From Giesbergeria sp. (lineage in GTDB: Bacteria; Pseudomonadota; Gammaproteobacteria; Burkholderiales; Burkholderiaceae_C): DNA of 34,133 bases. Positions 24,189 to 32,590 of the stretch are shown here, one piece after another (position 1 is the stretch's first letter; each line of letters begins with the position of its first letter). Below the pieces are notes generated by a model that had not been told where the DNA came from, made no database searches, and was given only the letters and a program-made list of their open reading frames with translations. The position numbers were made by a program, and so were the translations under genes. The stretch covers positions 1 through 34,133 of the forward strand of contig JAKLLE010000039.1 of NCBI GenBank assembly GCA_023150295.1, read 5' to 3'.

Positions 24189-25078
24189 CAGTACACCGTC
24201 TCTTTCAGCAGGCGCTGCAGGTATTGGCCGTAGCCGTTCTTGGCCAGGGGCTGGGCCAGGCGCTGGAGCTGTTCGTCGCCGATCCAGCGGCTGCGCCAGG
24301 CGACTTCCTCGGGGCAGGCGATCTTCAGGCCCTGGCGGTGTTCCAGCGTGGCGATGAACTGGCTGGCTTCGAGCAGGCTTTCGTGCGTGCCGGTGTCCAG
24401 CCAGGCGTAGCCCCGCCCCATGATCTCAACGTTGAGCTGGCCCTGCTCCAGGTACAGGCGGTTGAGGTCGGTGATTTCCAGCTCGCCGCGTGGACTGGGC
24501 TTCAGGCTCTTGGCGAGCTCCACCACCTGGCTGTCGTAAAAGTACAGGCCGGTGACGGCGTAGTTGCTTTTGGGCACCGGGGGCTTTTCTTCGAGCGAGA
24601 GCACCTTGCCCTGCGCGTCGAACTCCGCCACGCCGTAGCGCTCGGGGTCGTGCACGTGGTAGGCAAACACGCTGGCGCCGGTGCTGCGGCCATGGGCGCT
24701 GCCCAGCAGTTCATGGAAGTGGTGGCCGTAAAAGATGTTGTCGCCCAGCACCAGGGCGCTGGGTGCGTCACCCACAAACGACTCGCCGATCAGGAACGCC
24801 TGCGCCAGCCCGTCGGGGCTGGGCTGCACGGCGTATTGCAGGCTGATGCCCCACTGACTGCCGTCGCCCAGCAACTGCGCAAAGCGCGGCGTATCCTGCG
24901 GCGTGCTGATGACCAGGATCTCGCGGATGCCCGCCAGCATGAGGGTGCTGAGCGGGTAGTAGATCATGGGCTTGTCGTACACCGGCAGCAACTGCTTGCT
25001 GATGGCCAGCGTGGCGGGGTGCAGGCGCGTGCCGGAGCCGCCAGCGAGGATGATGCCTTTGCGTGCTGTCATGGTCAT
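24188..25078 (-). CDS. rfbA: glucose-1-phosphate thymidylyltransferase RfbA
   Basis: 296 aa. Signature blocks are [17 protein letters not shown] (nucleotide binding), [35 protein letters not shown] (metal-binding aspartate) and [16 protein letters not shown]. It joins glucose-1-phosphate and dTTP to give dTDP-glucose, the first step to dTDP-rhamnose. A second ATG two codons in is an alternative start. It sits 9 bp after rfbD and overlaps rfbC by one base. Confidence 0.97.
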   Translation of the reverse strand: MTMTARKGIILAGGSGTRLHPATLAISKQLLPVYDKPMIYYPLSTLMLAGIREILVISTPQDTPRFAQLLGDGSQWGISLQYAVQPSPDGLAQAFLIGESFVGDAPSALVLGDNIFYGHHFHELLGSAHGRSTGASVFAYHVHDPERYGVAEFDAQGKVLSLEEKPPVPKSNYAVTGLYFYDSQVVELAKSLKPSPRGELEITDLNRLYLEQGQLNVEIMGRGYAWLDTGTHESLLEASQFIATLEHRQGLKIACPEEVAWRSRWIGDEQLQRLAQPLAKNGYGQYLQRLLKETVY

Positions 25079-25087
25079 GGGTGGGGG

Positions 25088-25984
25088 TCAGAGGATTTCG
25101 GCGAGCATGCGCGCCACGCCGGTTTGCCAGTGCGGCAACTGCAGGCCGAAGGTGGTTTGCAGCCGGGCCGTGTCCAGGCGCGAATTGTGCGGGCGCGTGG
25201 CGGGCGTGGGGAAGGCACTGGTGGGCACAGGCGCAATTTCTTTTGCTATTATTTTTATAGCTGCCTGCGCTTTGCTGGCGTGCTCAAACACGAATTTCGC
25301 ATAAGAATGCCAGGTGGTTTCCCCCGCCGCCACGCAGTGGTACAGCCCGCCGTCCTGCGGCCGGGCCTGCAGGTGGCGGATGGCGTGTGCCGTGACGTCG
25401 GCCAGCAGGTCAGCCCCCGTGGGCGCGCCCCACTGGTCGTCGATGACGGTGAGGCGTTCGCGCTCCTGGCCCAGGCGCAGCATGGTCTTGGCAAAGTTGC
25501 CGCCGCGTGCGGCATAGACCCAGCTGGTGCGCAGAATCAAATGCTGGCAACCCGATTGCTGGATGCGTTGTTCGCCTTCCAGCTTGGTGGCGCCGTACAC
25601 CGACAGCGGTGCTGGCGTGTCGGTTTCGACCCAAGGCCGGGTACCGCTACCGTCGAACACATAGTCGGTGCTGTAGTGCACCAGCCAGGCCCCCAGGCGC
25701 GCGGCCTCCTCGGCCACGAGGCCGGGGGTGGTGGCGTTGAGCAGGCGCGCGAATTCTGGTTCGCTCTCGGCCTTGTCCACGGCGGTGTGGGCGGCGGCGT
25801 TGACGATGACCTGAGGGCGCAACTGGCGCACGGTGTCGCGCACGCCCTCGGGGTTGGCAAAGTCACCGCAGTGCGCTTGGCTGTCGAAATCCAGCGCCGT
25901 GACCTGGCCCAGCACGCTGAGGCTGCGCTGCAGCTCCCAACCGACCTGGCCGCTTTTGCCGAGCAGGAGGATGTTCATGCTCAT
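25088..25984 (-). CDS. rfbD: dTDP-4-dehydrorhamnose reductase RfbD
   Basis: 298 aa from the ATG at 25984, whose ATGA overlaps the rfbB stop; [13 protein letters not shown] two codons later is an alternative. The NADPH-binding loop [22 protein letters not shown], the catalytic [10 protein letters not shown] and the YGATKLEGE (YxxxK) motif are all present, as is [19 protein letters not shown]. It performs the last reduction to dTDP-L-rhamnose. Near 25235-25260 the sequence is locally AT-rich (codons for [10 protein letters not shown]), but the frame is intact. Confidence 0.96.
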   Translation of the reverse strand: MSMNILLLGKSGQVGWELQRSLSVLGQVTALDFDSQAHCGDFANPEGVRDTVRQLRPQVIVNAAAHTAVDKAESEPEFARLLNATTPGLVAEEAARLGAWLVHYSTDYVFDGSGTRPWVETDTPAPLSVYGATKLEGEQRIQQSGCQHLILRTSWVYAARGGNFAKTMLRLGQERERLTVIDDQWGAPTGADLLADVTAHAIRHLQARPQDGGLYHCVAAGETTWHSYAKFVFEHASKAQAAIKIIAKEIAPVPTSAFPTPATRPHNSRLDTARLQTTFGLQLPHWQTGVARMLAEIL

Positions 25985-27054
25985 GCGACGCTGCCCTCGC
26001 CCTCGTACTGCTTGGCCACCCAGTCGCGGTAGGCGCCGCTTTGCACCTGCGCCACCCAGTCGGGGTGGTCCAGGTACCACTGCACGGTCTTGCGGATGCC
26101 GGTGTCGAAGGTCTCGGCAGGTTTCCAGCCCAGCTCGCGCTCGATCTTGCGCGCATCGATGGCATAGCGCCGGTCGTGGCCAGGGCGGTCCTTCACGTAG
26201 GTGATCTGGCTGCGGTAGCTCTGGCCGTCGGCACGCGGACGCAACTCGTCCAGCAGGGCGCAGACCGTGTTCACGATGTCGATGTTGGGCTTTTCGTTCC
26301 AGCCACCGACGTTGTAGGTTTCGCCCACAGCCCCGGCCTCGAGCACCCGTCGGATGGCGCTGCAGTGGTCCTTGACGTAGAGCCAGTCCCGGATCTGCAT
26401 GCCGTCGCCGTACACCGGCAGGGGTTTGCCCGCCAGCGCGTTGACGATCATCAGCGGGATGAGTTTTTCCGGGAAGTGGTACGGCCCGTAGTTGTTGCTG
26501 CAGTTGGTGGTGAGCACCGGCATGCCATAGGTGTGGTGCCAGGCGCGCACCAGATGGTCGCTGGCGGCCTTGCTGGCGCTGTAGGGGCTGTTGGGCTCGC
26601 AGTTGTGCGTTTCGGTGAACGCGGGTGCATCGGGTGCCAGGGTGCCGTACACCTCGTCGGTGCTCACGTGCAGGAAGCGGAATGCTTCTTTTTTTGTAGC
26701 ATCCAGCGCTTGCCAGTATTGCCTTGCGGCCTCCAAAAGCCTGAAAGTACCGACCACGTTGGTCTGGATGAAGTCCTCGGGGCCGTGGATGGAGCGATCC
26801 ACATGCGATTCGGCCGCAAAGTTGACGATGGCGCGCGGTTGGTACTGCGCCAGCAGGCCATCGACCAGGGTGCGGTCACCGATGTCGCCCTGCACGAAGA
26901 CATGGCGCGCGTCGCCCTGCAGGCTGGCCAGGTTGTGCAGGTTGCCGGCGTAGGTGAGCTTGTCGAGGTTGACGACGCCCTCCGGGTTGCCGGCAAGCCA
27001 GTCAAGTACGAAGTTGGCGCCGATGAAACCGGCGCCTCCGGTGACGAGGATCAT
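25981..27054 (-). CDS. rfbB: dTDP-glucose 4,6-dehydratase RfbB
   Basis: 357 aa from the ATG at 27054 ([16 protein letters not shown]); a TTG four codons upstream is less likely. The Rossmann loop [26 protein letters not shown], the catalytic STDEVYG and [15 protein letters not shown] (YxxxK) and the later [17 protein letters not shown] are all intact. It converts dTDP-glucose to the 4-keto-6-deoxy sugar. It is the first gene of the rhamnose operon. A -10-like GATAAT lies on this strand at 27097-27092, but I see no convincing -35, so the promoter is uncertain. Confidence 0.96.
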   Translation of the reverse strand: MILVTGGAGFIGANFVLDWLAGNPEGVVNLDKLTYAGNLHNLASLQGDARHVFVQGDIGDRTLVDGLLAQYQPRAIVNFAAESHVDRSIHGPEDFIQTNVVGTFRLLEAARQYWQALDATKKEAFRFLHVSTDEVYGTLAPDAPAFTETHNCEPNSPYSASKAASDHLVRAWHHTYGMPVLTTNCSNNYGPYHFPEKLIPLMIVNALAGKPLPVYGDGMQIRDWLYVKDHCSAIRRVLEAGAVGETYNVGGWNEKPNIDIVNTVCALLDELRPRADGQSYRSQITYVKDRPGHDRRYAIDARKIERELGWKPAETFDTGIRKTVQWYLDHPDWVAQVQSGAYRDWVAKQYEGEGSVA

Positions 27055-27145
27055 GGGATGAACCAAAAATGTGCCGAGGGCAAAGTTTTGGATTATCCCA
27101 CCGCGCTTTGTTGCTGCTCGTAACCGCCAGCCCTGGGCAGAACGC

Positions 27146-29131
27146 TCAGAAGTGAATGCCGCGCATCATCTGCTGCAGCGCAACGGCTTCGGCAGACAGC
27201 TGCGGCTTGGCGCCCTTGTCTCCCTTGGCCGCGGACGAATCGGGGAACATGCGGAAGCTGGCGTTCATGCCGATCTGCGCCACACGCGGCACCAGGGCGT
27301 GCAGCACCTGGCCCAGGATGCCCAGGCGCGTGGCGATGCGCACCGGCTTGAAGATGCAGGCCTGCGCCACCATGTCGGCGGCCTCCTCGGGGCTGAGCGT
27401 GGGCACGTTGTTGTAGATCTGCGTGGGCGCGATCATGGGCGTGCGCACCAGCGGCATGTTGATGGTGGTGAAAGTGATGCCCTGGTCGGCGAACTCACTC
27501 GATGCGCAGCGCGTCCAGGCATCGAGCGCCGCCTTGCTGGCCACGTAGGCCGAGAAGCGCGGGGCATTGGTCAGCACGCCGATGGAGCTGATGTTGACGA
27601 TGTGGCCCTTGCGCTTTTCCACCATGGCGGGCAGAAAGCCCATGGTCACGCGCAGGCAGCCAAAGTAGTTGAGCTGCATGGTGCGCTCGTAGTCGTGGAA
27701 GCGGTCGTAGCTGCTCTCGATGGCGCGGCGGATCGAACGGCCCGCGTTGTTGATGAGGAAGTCCACCCCGCCGTGATCGGCAATGAGTTGCTGCACGAAG
27801 CGGTCGCAGTCCTGCATGTCGGCAATGTCCACGGCATAGGCAACGAAGGCATGGCCCTTGTCCTTGGCCTCCTGGCAGGCGGCGTCGAGCTTGTCCTGGT
27901 CGCGCCCGCAGATGATGGTGGTGGCGCCCGCCTCGGCGAACTTGTGCGCCGTGGCCAGGCCGATGCCCGACGAACCGCCCGTGACCAGCACCACCTTGCC
28001 CGCCACCGTGCCCTTGAGCGAGCGGTCGATGAACAGCTCGGGGTCGAGGTTGCGCTCCCAGTAGTCCCAGATGCGCCAGGCGTAGTCGTGCAGGTTGGGG
28101 CAGGCCACGCCCGAGCCCTTGAGCGCCGCGAGCGTTTCGCGGCAGTCAAAGCGCGTGGGGTAGTTCACAAAGGTGAGCATGTCCTCGGGCAGGCCCAGGT
28201 CCTTGAGCACCGCATTGCGCACGCGGCGCACGGGCGCAATGGCCATGAGGCTCTTCTTGATGCCCTTGGGAATGAAACCCAGCAGCGCCGCATTGACGAA
28301 CAGGTTCATGCGCGGGGCGTGGGCGGCGCGCGAGAAGATGTCGAGCACGTCGCCCACCCGGTAGCCCACCGGGTCCACCAGGTGGAAGCACTTCTTGCCG
28401 ATGGATGCCTGGTGGCTGATCACATTGATGGAATTGACCACGAAATCCACCGGCACGATGTTCACGCGCCCACCTTCCAAGCCGACGGAGGGCATCCAGG
28501 GCGGCAGGATCTGGCGGATGCGCTGGATGAGCTTGAAGAAGTAATACGGCCCGTCGATCTTGTCCATCTCGCCGGTTTGGCTGTCGCCCACCACCATGGC
28601 GGGGCGGTACACCGTCCAGGGCATCTTGCATTCCTGGCGCACGATCTTTTCGCTCTCGTGCTTGGTCATGAAGTAGGGGTGGTCCAGCCCCTCGGCCTCG
28701 TCGAACATGTCCTCACGGAACACACCCTCGTACAGACCTGCGGCGGCAATCGACGACACATGGTGGAAATGCCCGGCGTCGATGGCGCGGGCAAACTCCA
28801 CGGTGTTGCGCGTGCCTTCCACGTTGACGGCGACCTGGCTTTCGGTGTCGGCCGAGAGATCGTACACGGCGGCAAGATGATGGAAATGGTCGATCTGGCC
28901 CTTGAGTTTTTTCACGTCCTCGGCGGCCACGCCCAGCTTCTTGGCGGTCAGATCGCCAAACACCGGAATGGCGCGCGCCGCGCTCACGCCCCAGTAGCTG
29001 CGCAGTTCGGCCACCTTGCCCGCGCTCTCCTTGCGCAGCAGGAAGTACACCACGCTGCCCTTGCGTTCCAGGAGTTTTTTGACCAGACGCTTGCCGATGA
29101 ACCCTGTGGCCCCTGTCACGAAATACTGCAT
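27146..29131 (-). CDS. bifunctional fatty acyl-CoA/ACP reductase (alcohol-forming, two SDR domains)
   Basis: 661 aa from the ATG at 29131, which has AGGAG upstream; the frame extends 25 codons further without family character. The N-terminal extended SDR domain ([31 protein letters not shown] as the YxxxK site; [25 protein letters not shown]) is of the male-sterility/fatty acyl reductase type. A second, classical SDR domain starts near residue 375 ([38 protein letters not shown]). This fusion and length match the bacterial alcohol-forming acyl reductases known from Marinobacter, which take acyl-CoA or acyl-ACP through the aldehyde to the fatty alcohol. The gene is divergent from the phasin. 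Wax ester or lipid synthesis is the expected setting. Confidence 0.85.
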   Translation of the reverse strand: MQYFVTGATGFIGKRLVKKLLERKGSVVYFLLRKESAGKVAELRSYWGVSAARAIPVFGDLTAKKLGVAAEDVKKLKGQIDHFHHLAAVYDLSADTESQVAVNVEGTRNTVEFARAIDAGHFHHVSSIAAAGLYEGVFREDMFDEAEGLDHPYFMTKHESEKIVRQECKMPWTVYRPAMVVGDSQTGEMDKIDGPYYFFKLIQRIRQILPPWMPSVGLEGGRVNIVPVDFVVNSINVISHQASIGKKCFHLVDPVGYRVGDVLDIFSRAAHAPRMNLFVNAALLGFIPKGIKKSLMAIAPVRRVRNAVLKDLGLPEDMLTFVNYPTRFDCRETLAALKGSGVACPNLHDYAWRIWDYWERNLDPELFIDRSLKGTVAGKVVLVTGGSSGIGLATAHKFAEAGATTIICGRDQDKLDAACQEAKDKGHAFVAYAVDIADMQDCDRFVQQLIADHGGVDFLINNAGRSIRRAIESSYDRFHDYERTMQLNYFGCLRVTMGFLPAMVEKRKGHIVNISSIGVLTNAPRFSAYVASKAALDAWTRCASSEFADQGITFTTINMPLVRTPMIAPTQIYNNVPTLSPEEAADMVAQACIFKPVRIATRLGILGQVLHALVPRVAQIGMNASFRMFPDSSAAKGDKGAKPQLSAEAVALQQMMRGIHF

Positions 29132-29182
29132 GCTCAAGACTCCTGTTGGTTGTGCTGTGAAATCGCTCCCATTCTTGCTCAG

Positions 29183-29198
29183 GCCTGCCAGGGCAGGC
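29183..29198. promoter_or_regulatory. inverted repeat in the divergent phasin/acyl reductase intergenic region
   Basis: GCCTGCC and GGCAGGC are separated by two bases, a perfect 7-bp dyad about 50 bp upstream of the reductase ATG and 170 bp upstream of the phasin ATG. The 235-bp space between the two genes must hold both promoters, and I found no clear -35/-10 pair. The dyad is a candidate operator, for example for the TetR regulator encoded downstream. Confidence 0.3.
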
Positions 29199-29366
29199 TT
29201 CAGCAAAAACCCGCGGCGATGCTACCCAGCAAAAACAACGCTAGACCGCACCCTCTATGTTTTTAGGAGCGGCCACCTACACGCGGGCGATTGCACGGCG
29301 TACATTCCTCCCCATGCCCAGCACGGTTGCTGCGGCGCATCTTTCAACCCCTTCCACGGAGGCCGT

Positions 29367-30002
29367 ATGGTCAAGAAACTGCAGAAACTCAGCAACGACA
29401 AGAAAAAGCCGGGCGCCCAGCTCTCGAGCACCGTCAAGGACTCGGCACAGCAAATCTGGCTGGCCGGCCTGGGTGCCTTTGCCAAGGCCCAGGAAGAAGG
29501 CAACAAAGTGTTCGAAGCCCTGGTGAAGGAAGGCCTCTCGCTGCAGCGCAAGACCCAGGCCGTGGCCGAAGAAAAAATCTCGCAAGCATCCAACCGCGTG
29601 ACCGGCATGGCCAGCGACATCGGCTCGCGCGCCGCAGGCCAGTGGGACAAGCTGGAAACCATTTTTGAAGACCGCGTGGCCACCGCGCTGTCCAAGCTGG
29701 GCGTGCCCACCTCGCGCGATCTGGACGTGCTCAACGCCCGCATCGACGCACTGGCCAAGAGCCTGGGCAAGACCCCTCCGGTGACCAAGGCGGCTCCTGC
29801 CAAGAAGGCTGCAGCCAAGCCTGCTGCCAAGAAGGTCGTGGCCAAGCCTGCCGCCAAGAAGGCTGCTGCAAAACCCGCCGCCAAGGCAGCAGCAAAGCCC
29901 GCTGCCAAGAAGGCCCCTGCCAAGCGCGCCCCCTTCCCCAAGGTGGCTCCACGCGGCGCTGCAGAAGCCGCAGCCGCTGCAGACGCCACCCCCAGCGCCT
30001 GA
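29367..30002 (+). CDS. phasin family protein with Ala-Lys-Pro-rich tail (PhaF-like)
   Basis: 211 aa from the ATG at 29367, preceded by GGAGG. Residues 1-130 form the phasin domain: a basic start, then QQIWLAGLGAFAKAQEEGNKVFEALVKEG and amphipathic helices with EKISQASNRVTGMASDIGSRAAGQWDKLETIFEDRVATAL. Residues about 135-195 are low-complexity repeats of AAKPAAKK type, as in PhaF/histone H1-like tails that bind DNA. The protein should coat polyhydroxyalkanoate granules and tie them to the nucleoid. The frame stays open far upstream only by chance. A terminator hairpin follows. Confidence 0.88.
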   Translation: MVKKLQKLSNDKKKPGAQLSSTVKDSAQQIWLAGLGAFAKAQEEGNKVFEALVKEGLSLQRKTQAVAEEKISQASNRVTGMASDIGSRAAGQWDKLETIFEDRVATALSKLGVPTSRDLDVLNARIDALAKSLGKTPPVTKAAPAKKAAAKPAAKKVVAKPAAKKAAAKPAAKAAAKPAAKKAPAKRAPFPKVAPRGAAEAAAAADATPSA

Positions 30003-30047
30003 TCACGCGCAGCCACCGGCCCCAGCGGCGGTGGCTTGAAGCCCCAG

Positions 30048-30076
30048 CGGCTGTCACGTCCTAGGCGTGGCAGCCG
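30048..30076 (+). terminator. hairpin terminator after the phasin gene
   Basis: An 11-bp stem (CGGCTGTCACG with CGTGGCAGCCG, one G-T pair) closes a 7-base loop and is followed by TTGTGCTTTG. The T-run is interrupted, so efficiency is uncertain. A smaller stem, AGCCACCG/CGGTGGCT, lies just before it at 30011-30036. Confidence 0.55.
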
Positions 30077-30187
30077 TTGTGCTTTGCAGTACATCAACAT
30101 GCCGCAGTGCAGCATGAAATCTGCGCAAAACGTCGGTTAGAGTAGCCCCAGGGAACCCTTTGATTCGACGCACGAGGATCAGCACCC

Positions 30188-30844
30188 ATGGTGAAAAAAG
30201 CGCCGCGCCGCACCGCTGAACGCATACTGGAAGTCACGCTCGAACTGTTCAACCGTTTTGGCGAGCCCAATGTCTCGACCACCCTCATTTCTGCGGAACT
30301 GCGCATCAGCCCGGGTAACCTTTACTACCACTACCCGGCCAAGGACGAACTGATCAACGCGCTGTTCGACCGCTACGAGCGCTCGCTCACCGAGTTGCTC
30401 GGCGCCAGCGGCAGCGTGCGCAACGTGGAGGACGCCTGGTTCTTCATGCACACGCTGTTCGAGCTGATTTGGCAGTACCGCTTTCTGTACAGGGACCTCA
30501 ACGACCTGCTGTCCAAGAACCGGCGGCTCGAAACCCATTTCCAGACCGTGCTGCAGCACAAGACGACCTCGGTGCGCACCCTGCTCGACGGCATGCAGCG
30601 CGCAGGCAGCCTGCAGATCGACACCCGCGAGATCGAACCCACCGCCACCAGCATGGTGGTGGTGCTGACCTACTGGCTGAGCTTTGAATACGTGCGCGAC
30701 CCGCGCCGCGCACTGGAACCCGAGAGCGCACAGGCCGCCCTGCTGCGCGGCGCGCACCATGTGCTGAACCTGCTCATGCCCTACCTGGAGCCGGGGCAGC
30801 GCAGCCACCTCTTGCAACTGGCCAGCGCCTACCAGAGCGCCTGA
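30188..30844 (+). CDS. TetR/AcrR family transcriptional regulator
   Basis: 218 aa. The N-terminal helix-turn-helix region (about 8-57) reads RTAERILEVTLELFNRFGEPNVSTTLISAELRISPGNLYYHYPAKDELINALFDRYE, the standard TetR pattern with NLYYHYPAKDEL in the recognition helix. The C-terminal ligand domain contains FELIWQYRFLYRDLNDLLSKNRRLETHF, seen in a TetR group common in proteobacteria. GAGG lies 12 bases before the ATG. Its neighbours, phasin and fatty acyl reductase, suggest control of lipid or polyester storage, but the ligand and operator are unknown. Confidence 0.9.
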   Translation: MVKKAPRRTAERILEVTLELFNRFGEPNVSTTLISAELRISPGNLYYHYPAKDELINALFDRYERSLTELLGASGSVRNVEDAWFFMHTLFELIWQYRFLYRDLNDLLSKNRRLETHFQTVLQHKTTSVRTLLDGMQRAGSLQIDTREIEPTATSMVVVLTYWLSFEYVRDPRRALEPESAQAALLRGAHHVLNLLMPYLEPGQRSHLLQLASAYQSA

Positions 30845-30875
30845 TTACCAACAAACCACAGACCACCGGAGACAA

Positions 30876-31652
30876 ATGATGGCGAAATGGACCCCCTTCC
30901 CCCACGCTGGCGAATTTGACTACACCCCCGCCAGCCTCAAGAAGCAATGGGCCCGCCTGCACGTCGGCGACGCGGAGCCCCTGCCCAAGGACACCGCCGT
31001 GCTGCAGGCCTGGGCCCATTACCACAATGGCAACTTCCAGCAGGCGGCCGAGGAAGGGCTGGCCGCCGGCGGTGACGGCATCACCGTGGCCAACAAGGCC
31101 ACCGCCATCTACGCCACCTACCTGGAAAAAAAGGAAAAGACCCGCCTCGACCTGTTCATGCAGGTGGCCGAGCGCGCCCAGGCCCAAGCCCAGGCAGAAC
31201 CCCAGAACGCCAACGCCTGGTACTGGAACGCCTACGCACTGGGCCGCTACAGCCAAGGCATCAGCGTGGCCAAGGCCCTGGCGCAAGGGCTGGGGGGCAA
31301 GATCAAGGAGTCGCTCGAGAAAGCCATCGCCCTGGCGCCCAAGCATGCCGACGCGCGCATTGCGCTGGGCGCCTTCCACGCCGAGGTGATTGACAAGGTC
31401 GGCGCGCTCATCGGCGGCATGACCTACGGAGCCAAGAAGGATGTGGGGCTCAAACTGTTCCAGGAAGCACTCAAGCTCAACCCGGGCAGCGCCATTGCCA
31501 TGGTCGAATACGCCAACGCGCTGGTCATGCTCGAAGGCGACAAGAAAATGCAGGAAGCGACCAAACTGTACGAACAGGCCGCCGCGACCGAACCCCAGGA
31601 CGCCATGGAGCGCCTGGACGTGGAAATGGCACAGGCAGAGCTAGAAGAATAA
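30876..31652 (+). CDS. tetratricopeptide-repeat protein, function unknown
   Basis: 258 aa, no signal peptide visible. Helical pairs with TPR-like spacing occur at WAHYHNGNFQQAAEEGLAAG, AWYWNAYALGRYSQGISVAKAL, LEKAIALAPKHADARIALGAFHAEV, FQEALKLNPGSAIAMVEYANALVML and EATKLYEQAAATEPQDAMERL. The acidic end (AQAELEE) is plain. It follows the TetR gene by 31 bp with GGAGA before the ATG, so the two may be cotranscribed. TPR proteins are scaffolds; its partner cannot be told from here. Confidence 0.8.
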   Translation: MMAKWTPFPHAGEFDYTPASLKKQWARLHVGDAEPLPKDTAVLQAWAHYHNGNFQQAAEEGLAAGGDGITVANKATAIYATYLEKKEKTRLDLFMQVAERAQAQAQAEPQNANAWYWNAYALGRYSQGISVAKALAQGLGGKIKESLEKAIALAPKHADARIALGAFHAEVIDKVGALIGGMTYGAKKDVGLKLFQEALKLNPGSAIAMVEYANALVMLEGDKKMQEATKLYEQAAATEPQDAMERLDVEMAQAELEE

Positions 31653-31679
31653 CGCCCGTCGCGGGGCGCTATGGCGCCT

Positions 31680-31775
31680 GCCAGTGCCACCGTGGAACTG
31701 GCTTTGCCAGGCCACCGGTGGCGTCCCCCCTCCCGCAGGAGAGGGGGGAAGGCGCGAAGCGACTCAGGGGGGTAT
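31680..31775. repeat. REP-like intergenic element of Comamonadaceae type
   Basis: The stretch between the convergent TPR and coaX genes is built of nested inverted repeats: GCCAGT...ACTGGC (31680-31702), a perfect 12-bp palindrome GCCACCGGTGGC (31711-31722), and CCCCCCTC...GAGGGGGG (31725-31748). Its right part, containing GCGAAGCGACTCAGGGGGG, overlaps the last codons and the stop of coaX. I know very similar sequence from intergenic spaces of Acidovorax and relatives, but could not search. It may act as a bidirectional terminator. Confidence 0.65.
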
Positions 31776-32537
31776 CCCAAATCTGCGGGCCGCAATCTCC
31801 AACAGGCCGTCGAAAATCAGGTTGTCCACCAGCTCGAACGGCCGCGTCATGCTGGGGGCCATCTTCCAGCCCGCGCCGCCGGTCATCATGCACACCGGCT
31901 CCTGGCCGCAGTGCTGCAGCAGGTGCTGGTAGATGCGCTCGACCGCACCGGCGATGGCAAAGGTGCCGCCGCTGGTGAGCGCATCGCTGGTGTTGGTGGG
32001 AAAGAGACACACCTCGCCCGTGGGCACGTGCAGGCCGGCCGTACCGGACTCCAGCGCGCGCAGCATGATGCCGTGGCCGGGCAGGATCAACCCGCCCAAA
32101 AAGCGCCCCTGCGCGTCGATGGCCTCCACCGTGACGGCCGTGCCCACCATCACCACCACCAGCGGCCGCGCCGGGCCCCGCGCCAGCACGCGCTGGCGGG
32201 CGCCGATCATGGCCACCCAGCGGTCGCAACCCAGGCGTGACGGATGATCGTAGCCGTTGGTGAGCCCCGATTCCTGCAGTGAAGGCACGACCCATTGCGG
32301 GTCCACGCTCCACAGCTCCATCTGGTCTTCCACGCGCCTGCGCACCGCGTCGCCCGCCACCACACAGCCCAGCATGCGCGTGGGCGCTGCCAGGTGCGAC
32401 CAGGCGGTTTCGGACAGGCGGTCGATATGGTCCAGAAACTCGGCCCCCTGCGCCAGCAGGGCCGCGCCCGGGCGCGGTGCCTCGTACATTGCCCACTTGA
32501 GACGGGTGTTGCCCACGTCGATGGCCAGAAAGCTCAT
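31764..32537 (-). CDS. coaX: type III pantothenate kinase CoaX
   Basis: 257 aa from the ATG at 32537 ([15 protein letters not shown]); earlier in-frame ATGs precede the conserved start. Family motifs are DVGNT (7-11, phosphate binding), GCDR (103-106) and GTAVTVE (132-138), where most relatives have an aspartate at the last position. [11 protein letters not shown] and the later MTGGAG complete the ASKHA-type fold. It phosphorylates pantothenate, the first step to coenzyme A, and unlike type II kinases needs a monovalent cation. The last four codons and TGA are supplied by the repeat element. It often neighbours birA, which is not in the window. Confidence 0.92.
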   Translation of the reverse strand: MSFLAIDVGNTRLKWAMYEAPRPGAALLAQGAEFLDHIDRLSETAWSHLAAPTRMLGCVVAGDAVRRRVEDQMELWSVDPQWVVPSLQESGLTNGYDHPSRLGCDRWVAMIGARQRVLARGPARPLVVVMVGTAVTVEAIDAQGRFLGGLILPGHGIMLRALESGTAGLHVPTGEVCLFPTNTSDALTSGGTFAIAGAVERIYQHLLQHCGQEPVCMMTGGAGWKMAPSMTRPFELVDNLIFDGLLEIAARRFGIPP

Positions 32538-32590
32538 GGCGCGCATTATCAAGGGATTTGCCTTCGCCGCACGTCACCTTTGCGGCAAAG

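Noticed and set aside
27071-29266. 731-codon open frame on the plus strand
   Set aside because: It is antisense to the fatty acyl reductase, whose two SDR domains are intact, and has the His/Val/Gly-rich composition of a shadow.
29255-30115. 286-codon minus-strand frame opposite the phasin
   Set aside because: It is kept open by the Ala/Lys codon repeats of the phasin tail; there is no ribosome site or domain.
31711-31775. CRISPR-like repeats
   Set aside because: The palindromes differ from one another and occur once each; no regularly spaced identical repeats exist anywhere in the window, and no cas genes.
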